Assembly (NCBI GenBank): GCA_015501055.1
Contig: JADNYV010000143.1
Location: 1-64,000, forward strand
DNA from: Mucidula mucida
Lineage: Eukaryota > Basidiomycota > Agaricomycetes > Agaricales > Physalacriaceae
DNA length: 64,000 bases
Direction of reading: 5' to 3'
The notes under the pieces were generated by a model. It saw only the letters and a list, made by a program, of their open reading frames with translations, had not been told where the DNA came from and made no database searches. Shown piece by piece: positions 1-10,863 of the stretch. The first letter of the stretch is position 1; each line of letters starts with the position of its first letter. Made by a program: the position numbers and the translations under genes.

Positions 1-939
1 TTCCAATATCTGATGATTAGAACAAAGGTCCTTCGATAGAACACAAATCAATCACAATGTGAGGTACACGTATTCATGTAGCTGTCACGAATGTGCGCAA
101 GAAGTCATTCTTGAATTATAAATAAGCTTCAAAGATGTGGCGGGGGAATAGCATTTCATTATAAGCATGTTGCGCTTCCGGACAACGGTTTCTTATAAAC
201 ACTAGTCCCGTCACGAAAACTGGAGGCCTCTCACTACTGTAACCACTTGTCAACTGCCGTCGCCATATCCATGAATATTACAGCCTCATGGTAACCTATT
301 ATGCGCCCTTCGAGCGCCGAACCCACTTTTCTTCAGGCTATCACTGCGGTCCTTGCGCTAGGCGACATATTTGGCATCCTGAAGAGATTGGACATCTTGT
401 TCGACACCGAAGAAGCGAACGACGCCGATGTTCCTTTTAGGGTGGGGGTAACAGGTTGTGCGCTGGCCAAGTTTGATACAGTTGTCGCTCTCCCACCAAT
501 TTCTTCTTGAACTTCGAGATTCGGTCCCGAGCCATTTCTGTTGTAACATTCTTGTTCCTGTAACGACTGAGTCGGATACAGCCTAAAGAAGAATATGGAT
601 CAGTCAGGAGAGGAAAAGAGACGCGTACACCAATGTCAAGTGGGTAAGTAGTAGTAGTAGTTCTGTCTAGAGAAGATTGAAGGAAACCGTATCATTTGCA
701 GAAGACTGCGAGGTGATGCAAGCTTCAGAGACGCCGAAGTAAAATACAATCTACTTGGGCAGAAGTCGTATTCGTGACTGACGATGTTTCAGAGCTTTTC
801 GTAGTAGAAGTAAACTCACTAATATTCTCGATACGGTCCATATGATACGCACTCGAGAGCGCTGAGTAGTGACACCTCTTGACTCTTGAGGGAATAAGTC
901 GAATTTCGCGGAACAAAAAAAAACATTAGACACTTCGAA
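1..939. other. no supported gene
   Basis: Only short ORFs on both strands, none with a recognisable domain or a convincing splice model. Positions 301-510 (+) and 358-549 (-) are overlapping shadows. The stretch ends in a run of nine A at 915-923, which is a T-run on the minus strand and could serve as a Pol III terminator for the tRNA-like sequence at 940-1010. Confidence 0.5.
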
Positions 940-1010
940 GACGACCGGCCTGTTTCGAGCAGGCGTATCTTGATCGTAGACCGGGTGCTTTACCGCTAAG
1001 CTACGATCGT
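940..1010 (-). tRNA. tRNA-like sequence, anticodon unresolved (possible pseudogene or SINE head)
   Basis: Read on the minus strand, the first and last seven bases pair as an acceptor stem (ACGATCG with CGGTCGT). A TAGCTTAGCGG A-box/D-arm follows with a GCTT/AAGC stem, and the T-arm stem is GCCTG/CAGGC with a seven-base loop. A nine-T run lies about 17 bases downstream. The anticodon arm does not fold into a clean 5-bp stem with a seven-base loop, and the B-box is off consensus (CTCGAAA). A degenerate tRNA, a tRNA-derived SINE head or a tRNA with an unrecognised intron are all possible. A close relative lies at 3789-3857 in the same orientation. Confidence 0.4.
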
Positions 1011-1212
1011 TGGCATTACCTCAGAGTATACTATATACAGGTAGATTGAATAGTGTACAGACAATCTCGTTGCAGCTAGCAAGTAAGAGACAGTCGCACT
1101 GTCACAGTAGAAGAAGAAGGGAGAAACACGTCATGGAGGGATGTGCAGTTTCACGAAAAACCAAGAACTAAATTACCACAATCCAGACAGGTACAAAATA
1201 GAGCAGAACCAT

Positions 1213-1740
1213 CTACTTGTTGTAGTAGCAGATGTAGTGGTCTCCGCAAGGGCCGTCACCCGAGTTGGGATAATTGAAGCGCCAGCGGTCGCTGATAGAA
1301 ATCAATCAGCCTCGCTTGCGCCGCATACAGAGAAATAGAACCTACCCTTCATCGACCATGTCGTCGGGGTTGCCCCAGCTTTCGTCACCGTGCCTGCTAC
1401 CGCCCTTGCTAATGTAGCAAATGTCTATGGAATCAGGTAAGATCGACGGGACTCAGGACTGGCGGGGTAGAACGACTTACAACTTCCAGGGCAAGCATTA
1501 GGGTGGCCGTCAGTGGACCCAAAGTTGAACTTCCACCGGTCGCCTTGGTCAACGACGAGGTCGGGGTTGCCATAAGAGGTCTCCCGCTTCGTGACCACGC
1601 TCTGAAAAAGAAAAAAGGTAAGCATTGATTCTTTAGCCTCTAAATTGACATTTACGTACGGTGTCAACGTTTGGGCTTGGAAGGGCGACAACGCCCAAAG
1701 CAAGAGTCATCAAAGCAGCGAAGGAAGTGGTAAAATGCAT
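1213..1740 (-). CDS. small secreted protein with duplicated module, copy A
   Basis: Four exons, complement(1213..1291, 1346..1424, 1481..1601, 1660..1740), all introns GT..AG, giving 119 residues. Residues 1-20 are a signal peptide, followed by a short pro-region ending in Thr-Lys-Arg (31-33), a likely Kex2 site. The mature part is two copies of one module: residues 36-74 and 83-119 both read roughly S-Y/W-GNPDxxVDxGDRWxFN, then C-x5-C (Cys64/70 and Cys109/115), with ICY around the second Cys. A TATAAAAG box lies near 1826-1833, about 90 bases before the ATG. Copy B at 21367-21890 has identical exon lengths (81/121/79/79) and is about 84% identical by my count. I do not recognise the family. 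It is likely a secreted effector-, defence- or wall-type peptide; no enzyme motif is visible. Confidence 0.85.
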
Positions 1741-2364
1741 TGCGGTAGAAGAAGTCAAGAATGAGGAAGACTGCAAACGAAGAAGTGGAAGCAGGATGGA
1801 GAATAGCCTCTGAGAGCAAGTAGTCTTTTATACCATGTTTGTAGAACCCTCAAACGCGAGAGGTGGAGAGCAGACGAAACAGCCTGGATTTCGAGCAGTG
1901 CCACAGTAAATGTCGGTAAAATATTTGGACTAAGCACCTGATCCAAAAACGCCTTTTCAAGACACGTCTCGTTAGGCGAGAGAGCATATGTACGGTGAAC
2001 GATTCTGGGCGTACTACAATAGATAGATGAAACAGTGAGGTTGAAGGCTGAAACGCACTAGAGTTCTCATCGAGAACCATGGCTATGCAAATAGACGATG
2101 AGACTTGACGTGCAGTTTGACTGAAAGTAGTGTGTAAGATGAAGGCGCTTGACGCGGACGAATCAAACAGTAAGAGGCAAGAGAGAATAGCCGGCGGCAA
2201 ATGTCCTCGACACAGCACCATCATCTAGTAACTAAAGCCGCCCGAAGATCTTTCGTCGACTTCGCTTTCGTGTGTCCTCCAGTACTCTTCTCTGACAACA
2301 ACAACAAAACATGTATTCAACACTAGCTGAAAAGGCTCAGCGCGACTCGTCCAGGCGCGTGGTG
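1741..2364. other. promoter side of copy A, otherwise nothing recognised
   Basis: Contains the TATA box of the secreted-protein gene at about 1826-1833 (minus strand). The minus ORF at 1850-2224 has no recognisable domain and overlaps that promoter; I do not treat it as a gene. Confidence 0.4.
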
Positions 2365-2500
2365 ACTTGACACAAATTTGCCCGCGTTCGTTTGATCTTC
2401 GTCAATCATTTACTTTTCTGGTCCATCGAACGCGAGATGCAAATCAAGTGGCGCTAATCTTTCCTTTCCCGGTTAATGGAACGCGAGATGTCTAGGGCGT
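2365..2500 (+). repeat. direct repeat, left copy
   Basis: Starts ACTTGACACAAATTT and shares spaced blocks (CTGGTC, CGAGATG, AAGTG, TAATC, AACGCG) with 3296-3424 in the same orientation. The two copies flank the ORF at 2646-3270. Divergence is considerable, so this is an old duplication. Confidence 0.55.
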
Positions 2501-2645
2501 CGCTTAAGCGCTCGCGTTGTTCTTCTTTAAATACCAAGGCATTGACCGTTCGCGTACCACTCAACCCATTATAATCAATGAGTCCGAGCCCGTCGAAAAC
2601 TCTGCATACTCACCTTCATCTTCAGATACTTCTTGTGCCTCATAT

Positions 2646-3270
2646 ATGTCGCAAACCAATGCCACCTTCGTCTACCCGCGTCCAAGCATCCCACAGCATC
2701 AGGACCCGGTCCCGTCATGGCTCTGCGAGAGGCTTCATGACCTAGACCAACTCGACTCGGACAGTGTCCAACATAGAGCGTCGTTGGACGGCCTACACAA
2801 TACGCTCCTTAACTGCTATTTCCCCGCCACAGCGAACTTTATGGTCAAACCAATTCCTTGTGGCAGAAATAACATTCCATCCGGTATGGCTGCTTCGCAT
2901 TGCACTTCGACTGATTCCTAAGTACGATGCACTAGATGAGACGAGTCCGGGCTTTGTAGTTTGTAAATCTGGAGCAGACTTGCATGCCGACATTCCCATC
3001 TTCAAGTGGGAGTTCAAGTGGCATGATCCCGAGGCTTCGCAAACGGAAGGAAAAGCTGTGCAGTATAGAGCTTGGATTTCAGCCGATAGGGCGAGGCGCG
3101 CCGCTAGGACGGCACACCTTTTCATATTGACCCTCGTCAGTGAGAAGGCCGTGGTGATGACGATCTCGCAGTCGAAATCGCCTCGATCCGTGGTCATCAC
3201 GGAGTGCGCCAGAGTCCTGGATCCCCTAGTACCTGAAGTATTGTCAGCCTTGCGTGCACAATACGAATGA
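2646..3270 (+). pseudogene. possible PD-(D/E)XK-type protein, frameshifted
   Basis: Two overlapping frames. The first (2646 to about 2840) reads to a block containing YFPATANFMVKP. The second (about 2840-3270) carries FVVCKSG, then WEFKWHDPE and a C-terminal helix-rich segment ending in EVLSALRAQYE. The shift lies near 2835-2850, and I see no intron that would join them. The order of motifs (hydrophobic strand, W-E-F-K strand) resembles PD-(D/E)XK-fold proteins common in Agaricomycetes. In such proteins an Asp normally precedes FVV; here the residue is Gly, so the catalytic Asp may be lost. The family assignment is inference. The gene stands alone between direct repeats. Confidence 0.35.
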
Positions 3271-3295
3271 GCACGTCGTTGGTTGTGTATAACAA

Positions 3296-3424
3296 ACTTG
3301 ACACAAATTTCTCGCGTTTATTTGAACTTTGTGATGCATCTAATCTTCTGGTCCGAACACGAGATGCGTGCCAAGTGACGATAATCATTACTTTTCCGGC
3401 GTCTAGTAGAACGCGGAGTGTTCT
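3296..3424 (+). repeat. direct repeat, right copy
   Basis: Begins ACTTGACACAAATTT like 2365 and keeps the same ordered blocks. It lies just after the stop codon of the ORF at 2646-3270. Confidence 0.55.
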
Positions 3425-3788
3425 GCGACCACAAGAAGTAGATGACCGTGACCGATGACTACTTTCCAGGTTCCTAGCTTTTCTTGATATCTGTCGGAAC
3501 TGTGATGATTCAATTCGTCGTGCCTTCAAATTGACTAGAGTGAACTGAGCTTCACAATCATGTAGTATGGACAATTGTCTCTGGCTTGTTGTCGTCCTCT
3601 CTTCGCAACAGGCATGTTGATTATTTCAGTGACAGAAAAGAACAGCGTGATAGGGACGTGTTAGCAACTGACTTAAAATGTTCAGCAAGGCGTAGGGAAT
3701 TTGCCATTTGATGGTAGGCTGTAGCTGTTGAGTCTTGGTAGCAAACCGATGGACTCACTTGCAAAAAGTTTAGTCTATCCCGAGGATA
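3425..3788. other. no supported gene
   Basis: No ORF with recognisable content. Five A at 3763-3767 could terminate Pol III transcription of the minus-strand tRNA-like sequence that follows. Confidence 0.4.
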
Positions 3789-3857
3789 GACGACTGGCCT
3801 GAGTCGAACAGGCGTTGATAGAGATACTAAGGTGCTTGACCGTTAAGCTACAATCGT
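3789..3857 (-). tRNA. tRNA-like sequence, anticodon unresolved
   Basis: Minus strand: the seven-base acceptor stem ACGATTG/CAGTCGT pairs fully (one G-T). TAGCTTAACGG A-box with GCTT/AAGC D-stem. The T-arm GCCTG-TTCGACT-CAGGC is canonical, and its B-box is better than in the copy at 940-1010. A five-T run lies about 21 bases downstream. The middle (about 20 bases) does not make a normal anticodon stem-loop, so identity cannot be assigned; tRNA pseudogene or SINE head are alternatives. Confidence 0.45.
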
Positions 3858-4326
3858 GCGTCTGTGAACCAACCATTTCCGTCATGATGCCTTCGAGAAA
3901 GACCTCAACAAAAACTGATTCACGCCACACTATGCTAAAGGGCTGCTAAAATCTTTCGAATAAACTGTTACGAACTTTAATAGCGATTCAACTTTATCCC
4001 CGGAAGTGGCAGTAGTCCGATCGCTGGTGGAAACTGGAAACTTGGATCTGGCCAGCGTTTGTCCGTACTGCATTGCATCAAGCCTGAGGAGAGCGCCATG
4101 TTCAATCAAGGTAATCTACAAGAAAACGTACCGAAATCGGAGGCGAGGCGTATTCGACAGTTGAAGTCACCAATTGCAACTTGAACTATGTAGTTCAGAA
4201 CCGAACTCATTCTCAAATTCGACGTTACTTACTCTTTGCGACGGGAAAAGAGACTATTCACGTTGTATAAACGAAATAAAAAAACAATCCGAAATTTACA
4301 TGTAACAGCAAATGAACAAACAATCC
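3858..4326. other. intergenic, nothing recognised
   Basis: Spacer between the tRNA-like sequence and the 3' end of the Tof1-type gene. No supported coding or repeat signal. Confidence 0.4.
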
Positions 4327-7300
4327 TCACTCCTCCTCATCGTCAGTCAGAAGCAGCCGCTTCGCTTTCCTAGGATGCACTACCTCCTCATCCTCCTCCT
4401 GAATTGGCGACGTCTTTGCAGCTTTCAACACGGGCTTCGGTCTTGGTCTGGGTTTCGGTGGCGCCTCCACCTGCTCCTCATTATCATCGTCCGCGTCCGA
4501 GTCCGCCGCCATCTCCACATCCACATCCGCATCACTCTCCGCTGCAGTCGACTTGCGCTTCTTGCGCTTCGCGCCATCGTCCTCCGCCTTTTTCTTCCGC
4601 TTCTTCGTCCCATGCGAGCGCATGCCCTCTGGCCGCTCCGCATACATATTCGCCGGTTTCGTCCTATTCAACCGCCGTTCTTCCTCCTGCTTCAGGAACG
4701 ACTCCATATCGCCGTATTCCTCGTCACTATCCTCGATGAACTGCGCGCTCTTGTACTGCTCTTTCTCCTTCTCCTTGCGCTTTCTCTTCTCCGTTGCCTC
4801 TGCATCGTCTCGTTTACGCCTTGACTTCTTTGTTTTGATCTTTTTCTTCCTCGTCTTACCGCCTTCTCCATCGGAAACCTCTTCATAGTTGGCTTCTCCA
4901 TCCGAATCCGATGACGAGGAAGAACTGGCAACCTTGCGTCGCCGACGAGTCGTCTTGCTGACCAGCTCCTCGTTAATCTCGATAGGCGTCTCCAAAAACT
5001 CTGTCACAACTGATAGGTACCTTTCTGCATCGGAGCCCTCGGGGAAACTCCATTGCAGCTCTCCGTCGACGCCTTCTTCGTCAATCTTGAATCCACATAG
5101 TCGCAATACGAGTTTGAGGTGCGCGTCCTTCGTGACTGCTTTCCCTCGCTCATCGCTCGTGATTGGAACAACGAATCCGCCCTTGTCCATCTTTAGCCAA
5201 GCAACTGCCTGAGTCAAGAGCTGCAAGAGAGTTAATGAAGAACCCTGCCATACGCGTTATGGCTTACCTCCTTAACCCATTCCGCCAGCTCAGAATCCTT
5301 CCCTTGTAGAGCCTTCAACGCGATGCCCATCTGTTCCTTCCAACTGTAGCCGTCCTTGACGTGTAGCTCCTTCTCCACAGCAATCTTCTCCTTCCTCTGT
5401 CGCTTCTCCTTCTTCTGGTCCTCCCAGCTAGAGAACTTCTTCCAGTCGCCCCTGGTGCGCGGAAAGAATGCCTCCACAAGTAACATGTCGTACGTTTCGA
5501 GACCTTTGAAGAACTGGCGGAGGACGAAATGTATGAATTTAACGAGGTCTTTCTCTTTGGGCAGCTCGCGGAGGAGCCGCTGGAAAAGAATGAGGGTAGA
5601 AACGTTGAAATAAAGACCTTCCGCCTTGAGTTTGACGACTTGTCGGTGCATAAGGGAAAGTACATATTTCATTGGTTTTGGCGTGGTGGAAAGGTGGGCG
5701 AGCAAAGCAGCTGTAATTTCGGCAGTAACGAATTTCTGCAACAGCCTAATCAGAATATGATTTCTGAAATGAAGAAAACACGTACGCTTTCAAACGCTTC
5801 AAAGCTCCAATTGATTTCGCCCTCGCCGCCTTTCTTCCTACGGATCATCTTGTCGCTGCCCTCAAGCACCCGTAACAGCTCGTACGCCAATCGAATGCTC
5901 CCGTCAATCCTGAGCTTAAGCGCATCAAAGGAGATATCCAGCGTTTCGCCATTATATACCAACTGCCGCACAAACGTGTCCTTGTCCTCGAGCTGCTCTA
6001 TCACCAGAATCAACTGCGTTAACGCGCCGACGCCAGCTTTCACCTCGCCAAGGCGTTTCGGTTTGTCATCGAGCGCCTCCCGAATACGGCGCAGCACCCA
6101 AGCGACCCATGTGCGCTCTGTAATCTCCGCAATGAGACCCAAATCTCTTTCCGGTCGCGAGAGGAAGAACGCTAGGACCCACGTCGAGAAGCACATAAGC
6201 CGAAGGTGGTCGCCTTCATTAATCTTTGGGCGCTCTGCACGTATGTCCTTGATAATCTCGCTGATAAACGGGTTAAAGGCACCCTCAAGGAATCCGGTTA
6301 TGAGCTCGCGGAGAGCCTTGTCGGCGGAGGGAGTAAGCATCTCTTCGACTGGGACCTCTCGCGGAGGGCGAGCACGCGCTTTTTTGGAGAGATCCCAGAG
6401 AGAAGTCGCCGATGTCTTGGGATCGACGGCTTGTCCGCGATGTAATACGAATGGCTTGGATGCTGCGCTGTTTTTAAGCGTTACCTGGATGGTGGTTCCA
6501 AAGCGGGAATGCCGTGAAGCGGCGGGCCTCTTCTTGAGCTCCGCGTCAGCCGCCAGGAGATTCTTGAGAGAGGATTTGGTAGCTTCGGTCACTGCTGGGG
6601 GGACGAATCGCGTAAGAAGGTACAAGGTTTCGAGCACCACGGTGTTGAAGGAGGAGAACAGAGGGTCATGCGAAGTGTTCGCGGCAATGGTGAGAAGGAG
6701 ATCCGTGGCATGAGTGGCTTTCAAGCGCAGGATATAGGATGAGCTTTCGCTCTTGACGAAGGCAAGGTTTCGGTAGAGATGCAATATCACGTTTATGACC
6801 TGCCCGTCGCGTGGAGAACGCTCTTTGGCCGGTTTGGCCAAGGGTGGTAGGAGGATGGCAAAAATCGCCTCGAGCACCTTGGGCGCACAGAGCGCGGTTT
6901 TGTACGCGTCGTGCGCAGCCAGGAGATGCGTGTACTCTGGCCGCACGTCTGCATCTTCTTCATTCTCGTCCAATTCCTTCAGCTCGGCGGCAACGTCCAC
7001 TGGCCAGGTCATCGCAGTGATCAAGTCCACGGTCGCCACTGCACGCTTGTCTTCTGCGTCAAGCACCAGTAGCATGGGGATAAGATCTTTAATCATGGTA
7101 CGCGCCTCCCACAGTAATCGCGCAACGATATCATCGTCCTTGCGCCACAGGCGCTTTAAATCCTTCAGACACGCATACGCAGAGTCTCCGGGCCGGTATG
7201 GTGTCCCTCCTCCGAGCGCGTCGACCACCCGCTTGACCAGCGGTCGATAGGTCGCGTATTCCTCGGGCTCTTTGTAGTTGCCATCTATCTCGACACCCTC

Positions 7301-7375
7301 CTGCTCGCCGTCAGAGATGTCAATAGCTTCGGCGTTGTCGTCTGAGATGTCGAGGACGTCGTGCTCGCCCGCCAT
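4327..7375 (-). CDS. Tof1/Swi1/Timeless-type replication fork protection protein
   Basis: Three exons, complement(4327..5220, 5268..5735, 5786..7375), giving 983 residues. The N-terminal part carries the Timeless-family signature around residues 65-85 (ACLKDLKRLWRKDD) and continues as a helical-repeat region to about residue 690. The C-terminal third is charged and low in complexity, with acidic/serine tracts and lysine-arginine runs that look like nuclear localisation signals. In yeasts this protein pairs with Csm3/Swi3 at the replisome, pauses forks and supports the S-phase checkpoint. The length fits fungal members (about 1,000 residues). Start is the first in-frame ATG, followed by an acidic segment. 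The intron-1 acceptor was chosen as GCAG at 5736-5739 because it alone keeps frame into KFVTAEIT. Its 5' end lies close to the MULE remnant. Confidence 0.85.
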
Positions 7376-7882
7376 GTAGGTGATAGTGATGGTGGTTAAA
7401 GAGGAAACAGGTCACGTTATGCGTCACAGGCGCGCTGTCACGATATACTGCCAAGTCTTGTTTCGGTCTTGTTCTTTCGACATTGCTTTAATGTGCACCC
7501 TGTATGAAGGCCTGAGCAATCAACAGCCCCGACCATTTTTCGAAATAACTGTTGAATTTCCGAATCTCGTCGCGTCCAATGCCCGCGAGGTTTAGTAAAC
7601 GCAATTGACCCAACACCGTTTCGCACACGTGATCTAACACGTGCTTCGGCAATCGCCGTTCCCGCCTTCCATTTCGACCAAGTCCATCGATGTCGCGCTC
7701 AACATCGACGACGACGCCCGACAGTCTCGGGAACAATTACTTTGGGTGCTTAACTGTCCTGGGAGTAGTTTAGATATTGGTGCACAGGATTTAGCTTTAT
7801 GCAATACACTTGGAATATCCATTTACTACATACTGACCCGTACTGTACCATCAACTCGAGTGTCACGATGCACGTACATCGT

Positions 7883-8993
7883 TCAATCAATAACAATCGC
7901 TTCTGTGATTGATGCCCCGTATCTGCCCTTTCTACTGGTGCCCTGCTCGGATGATTCCTGCATCTTGATATCACCCTCTAACTTTGACGGGGACTCTGAC
8001 CCCAACTTTGGCAGCGGCGCTTGGTACCCCATCGTATTTGCAGTAAACCTTTGGGATTCCTTGTCTCCTTGTGTAGCCCACGTCTTTCGCCTCTTCGCTG
8101 GTCCCGTCGCTCCGGCGCTTGGTGCAAACACTCGAATATCTTTCAACATCAGACTGATGTCGTTACCTCGCTTTTCTCTATCAATGCTCTTGACCCAGAT
8201 CTTGGAATTGAGGTCGCACTGCTCTCGCATAAGCTTTGCTGCTTGCTCTAGCTCTTCCGCTCTCTGTCTGACGCGCGCAATCGCCGCTTCAAACTACTTC
8301 GGTAAGTACTCCACCTCAGTCTCCAACAACTGGTTACTTACCTCGTCGTCTTCAGTATCACTCATATGGATCGGCGATGAGCTCCCACTGACAACAATAG
8401 GTGCTTCTATGGAACCTTCCACCAGCTCAGTTGACCGCTGCAAATCCGGCTCATCACGTAGGCCATCAATTTCCGAGCTTTCTACCTGCTGCCAGCGTTG
8501 TCGCTCCTCGAGTCAAGGGGCGGTCGTCTCCATTTCTAATAGACTTCTGAGAGTCATCTAGGTCTGGGAACGGCGCCTTTCCCTTCTCCCTAAGTGACGG
8601 ATGGCGATAAAAGGGTGCAACACGGCGACAAACAACTTCCTGGAAGAACCGCGGACCAGGATCTTCAACAGCCTGTACCAGATGTTTGCAAAGCAGGTAA
8701 GGACTATATTTCTGTCGTCCGCACGAGCAAGTCCACTGCTCAACGTTCGTCTCATAGAATCCGTTGATCTTTGCCTCTGCAAGTTTTTTCCACTCCGCTT
8801 TGAACGCCTTCTGAAGCGGTGTTAGCTTGCGGGAGCGTCCAGCTCGGAAGTCGTCATCCCATCGGTCCATCTTGGCTTCAATGCGTGGGCCAATATTTGT
8901 AATAAGAATCCAAACAAGCTGATCAAGACGTGGATTGTGCAAGTGCTGGAGTGGACCGTGTTTGAGATGGCGCCAGAAGTTTTCAACTGTCAT
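7883..8993 (-). pseudogene. MULE-type transposase remnant with SWIM zinc finger
   Basis: The minus frame 8466-8993 has a SWIM finger, CSC followed by CKHLVQA (C-x-C-x(n)-C-x-H), preceded by a segment starting TVENFWRHLKH that fits the C-terminal part of fungal Mutator-like transposases. A further segment (7883 to about 8400) after a frame change is basic and Ser-rich, with coil-like EELEQAAKLMREQ. The upstream DDE catalytic region is absent: the reading frame is cut at about 9000, shortly before the Aha1 gene. I infer a 5'-truncated element or a domesticated SWIM protein. The + ORF at 7641-8561 is its antisense shadow. Confidence 0.55.
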
Positions 8994-9403
8994 CGTCGTA
9001 CGCAGACGACAGAGATATGGAGTATCTCAAAGAGTAGTAAACGGATTTTCGTCCGGTTTTTTTCTAGTCCGATGAAATCTATTCAATCAAGTCCATCCCG
9101 CGAAAGTCCGATACAAAATTTGTGTGTCTAAGGCGTGATCGAGTGGATTTTGCAAGTTGTTGGGAATTTTGCAAGTTGATGGGATCCATAGTATCTGTCG
9201 TACGCCAATGCAGATGCGGAGGAAACGCACCTGTTTGGCCGGAACGGCGGTCATTCCCAAATCGGGAGCACCTTCCAAACAGGGAAAGAGAAATTACTGG
9301 AAGGCGCCGGAAATTTACTCTTGCCCTCCTGCCATTCTTGTACGCGTCCTCCCCTTTCCTCTCCCTCGATTTTCTCTTCTCTACTTTCTCCTAATCATCA
9401 GTA
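8994..9403 (+). other. Aha1 5' flank
   Basis: Intergenic, with pyrimidine-rich sequence (CT-rich runs at about 9330-9400) just before the Aha1 ATG, as is common for fungal promoters. No other gene is supported. Confidence 0.4.
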
Positions 9404-10863
9404 ATGTCCTCCGTCCCCGCACCCTCCCCCGTCGACGGCCAACTGGCACTGGAAGAACAAGAATGTTACAAAATGGGGCCACGAATGGTTCAAGACCGAG
9501 CTCACGAACCTCAAAGCTCAAGGAGAGACCGAGGGAGAGGCGGTCTGGATTGCCGACGTCTTCGACGTCGATGGTGACATCGAGCTCGGCCAGCGCAAGT
9601 CCAAGTACGTCGACACCCGGCTGATGAACACGTCCTTACATTTCATTCCAGATTGATCACGATTTTCGATTGTCGACTCACGATTAACTGGGCGGGCACT
9701 GCTAGCGACGGTGCCGAAGTCAAGGGACGCATCGACGTTCCCGAGGTCTCGCACGAAAACACCGTCGATGACCAGGAGCCATACGGAGTATGCCATCCAT
9801 TGATCCCCGACCGCGCACTACTGACCAGAAATCTCTAGTATATGTGGAGTATGACAACCTCGCCGACGCCCGAGGCAACGGCGGTCTTCAACCTGGCCAA
9901 GTCGCGTCTTACCGCTCTTATGGACGCCGTATTCCGCAAATTCCCTGCTACGATGCTCGACGTCCACGGACGGGATCTTACGGTGAGCGCCGACGCAAGT
10001 CGTTCTGGGACACCCGCGCCGTCGACTCCGGCTGCAGCGCCATCGCCATCGCCAGCTGCTGCTGCCGCCGCCGCTCCTCCAAAGCCCGTCAAGAAGCCCG
10101 ACGTCAAGGCTGTCAATACCACAACGGTCACTGTAGAAGGAAACTTTGCTGCCAGCGCGGACGACTTGTTTGGCTTGCTCACTGACGAGAAGCGCATTCC
10201 CATGTGGACGAGGGCGCCTGCCCAGGCAAGTACTTTGGTTTCTTGTTTGGTACTGTGCTAAGTTGTGGTCCTAGAGCGCCGCCAAAGCAGATACCGAATA
10301 TTCGCTGTTCGGCGGTGGAGTCAAGGGCACGTACATTGCGCTGACGCGACCCACTGAGATCATACAATCGTGGGCATTGTCCAGTCCGACCTGGCCATCT
10401 GGTATGTTTCTATCGTACTATCAATCCCTTCTGACAATCGCAGACCATACCGCACAATTGACGACGACTCTGGCGCAAGGCTCTGACTCGACGAAGGTTA
10501 CATTCACGTTGGCTGGCGTTCCTCTCGGCGTCCAAGACGAAATAAAGAGAAACCTTGAAGGATATTAGTACGTCGGTCTCCGTCTGGTTTTGTTCTCGAT
10601 GCTGATATCCCTTCAGCATTCATGGCTTCAAATCGATTGGGTATGTCCAAATCGTTTACTCGCAACCTTCACCTCCTCCCAAGAAGAAGAAGCGCGCACC
10701 TTCGCCTATCCAAAAAAGAATACCTCTTCCTACGTTCCCGTTATCGCTATTTCAGTCTTGATATTTGCCGCTGCGTTTTCTATACCTTTCTTATCTTCGC
10801 GCTCGTAATGTCGTATTCCTAATGATATGTGTCTTTGTTTACAGGTTGGGCACTATGCTCTAA
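9404..10863 (+). CDS. AHA1: Aha1, activator of Hsp90 ATPase
   Basis: Seven exons: 9404-9604, 9652-9787, 9839-10225, 10275-10401, 10444-10567, 10617-10640, 10845-10863; about 338 residues. The N-terminal domain (from NWHWKNKNVTKW) binds the Hsp90 middle domain. An Ala/Pro-rich linker follows, then the C-terminal AHSA1/Bet v1-like domain (from FAASADDLFGLL) ending in the conserved IHGFKSIGLGTML. Aha1 stimulates Hsp90 ATPase in the cytosol. Two oddities: the ATG at 9404 is one base out of frame with NWHW, the extra base falling in or next to the C-run at 9426-9430; and intron 3 (10226-10274) begins with GC (GCAAGT). The last intron (204 bases) is unusually long for the window. No ATG exists in the correct frame before an upstream stop, so an indel or sequencing error is the best explanation. 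Confidence 0.9.

Noticed and set aside
4312..4888. Several plus-strand ORFs rich in Leu/Arg/Ser
   Set aside because: Shadows of the acidic and lysine-rich C-terminus of the Tof1-type gene.
5529..7250. Plus-strand ORFs of up to 394 codons
   Set aside because: Antisense of the Tof1 exons, with no domain.
7641..8561. Long plus-strand ORF
   Set aside because: It is antisense to the SWIM/MULE remnant and has no recognisable domain.
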